This document shows, one piece after another, positions 6,330-6,415 of a stretch of 6,415 bases of DNA. This stretch comes from Bacillota bacterium (GTDB lineage: Bacteria; Bacillota; Dethiobacteria; Dethiobacterales; Dethiobacteraceae): NCBI GenBank assembly GCA_012841735.1, contig DUUE01000206.1, forward strand, positions 1-6,415, written 5' to 3'. Position numbers and translations under genes: made by a program. The notes beneath the pieces were generated by a model, which saw nothing but the letters and a program-made list of their open reading frames with translations, made no database searches and was not told where the DNA came from. Every line of letters starts with the position of its first letter. The first letter of the stretch is position 1.

Positions 6330-6415
6330 CAAGCATATACAGATTCATATTTCAGCTTACATTAAAAACAAGGATTTTACAAGGAGAAAATTTGCAGCTC
6401 TTCCCTTAAATACCG

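Noticed and set aside
6380..6409. AAGGAG followed by TTG on the plus strand near the right edge
   Set aside because: The frame stops after five codons, so it cannot be a protein start of interest.
1..6415. Search for a CRISPR array, tRNA or rRNA, insertion sequence ends, or a phage or defence cluster
   Set aside because: No regularly spaced repeats, cloverleaf sequence, transposase frame or terminal inverted repeats were seen; the window reads as ordinary chromosomal housekeeping DNA with one unusual protein.

Overview
The window looks like chromosomal DNA of an anaerobic, probably spore-forming member of the Bacillota (Clostridia class, Peptococcaceae-like). The evidence is a single-chain pyruvate:ferredoxin oxidoreductase, purine-rich Shine-Dalgarno sites (GGGGAGG, AAAGGAG), intrinsic terminators with T tracts, AT-rich intergenic stretches between moderately GC-rich genes, and a possible forespore-type promoter. 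The taxonomic placement is an inference from style and gene content; no phylogenetic marker is present.

Three genes lie on the minus strand, so they are transcribed from right to left. At the right, 4993-6216 encodes a 12-helix MFS drug-efflux-type permease; upstream of it is a short region with a dyad that could be an operator. A strong GNRA-loop terminator (4962-4989) ends that unit. Next, 3600-4865 encodes a 421-residue protein not recognised as a named family. It contains a complete ferritin-like di-iron ligand set and, in its N-terminal half, a second copy of the helix-pair module. Two terminator-like hairpins follow it (3570-3597 and 3514-3538). A 334-base AT-rich intergenic region carries the promoter and leader of the third gene, the pyruvate:ferredoxin oxidoreductase (1-3265), which runs off the left edge about 80-90 residues before its expected C terminus. 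The gene is open in frame throughout, and its ligand residues match the Desulfovibrio africanus enzyme at a constant offset.

Each gene seems to be its own transcription unit, since terminators separate them. The functional links are therefore loose: central anaerobic carbon metabolism (pyruvate to acetyl-CoA, CO2 and reduced ferredoxin), a putative iron, peroxide or oxygen-handling protein beside this oxygen-sensitive Fe-S enzyme, and an efflux pump. The most unusual item is the ferritin-like protein with three E-30-[E/D]xxH helix-pair modules. No CRISPR array, tRNA, rRNA or insertion sequence was seen.
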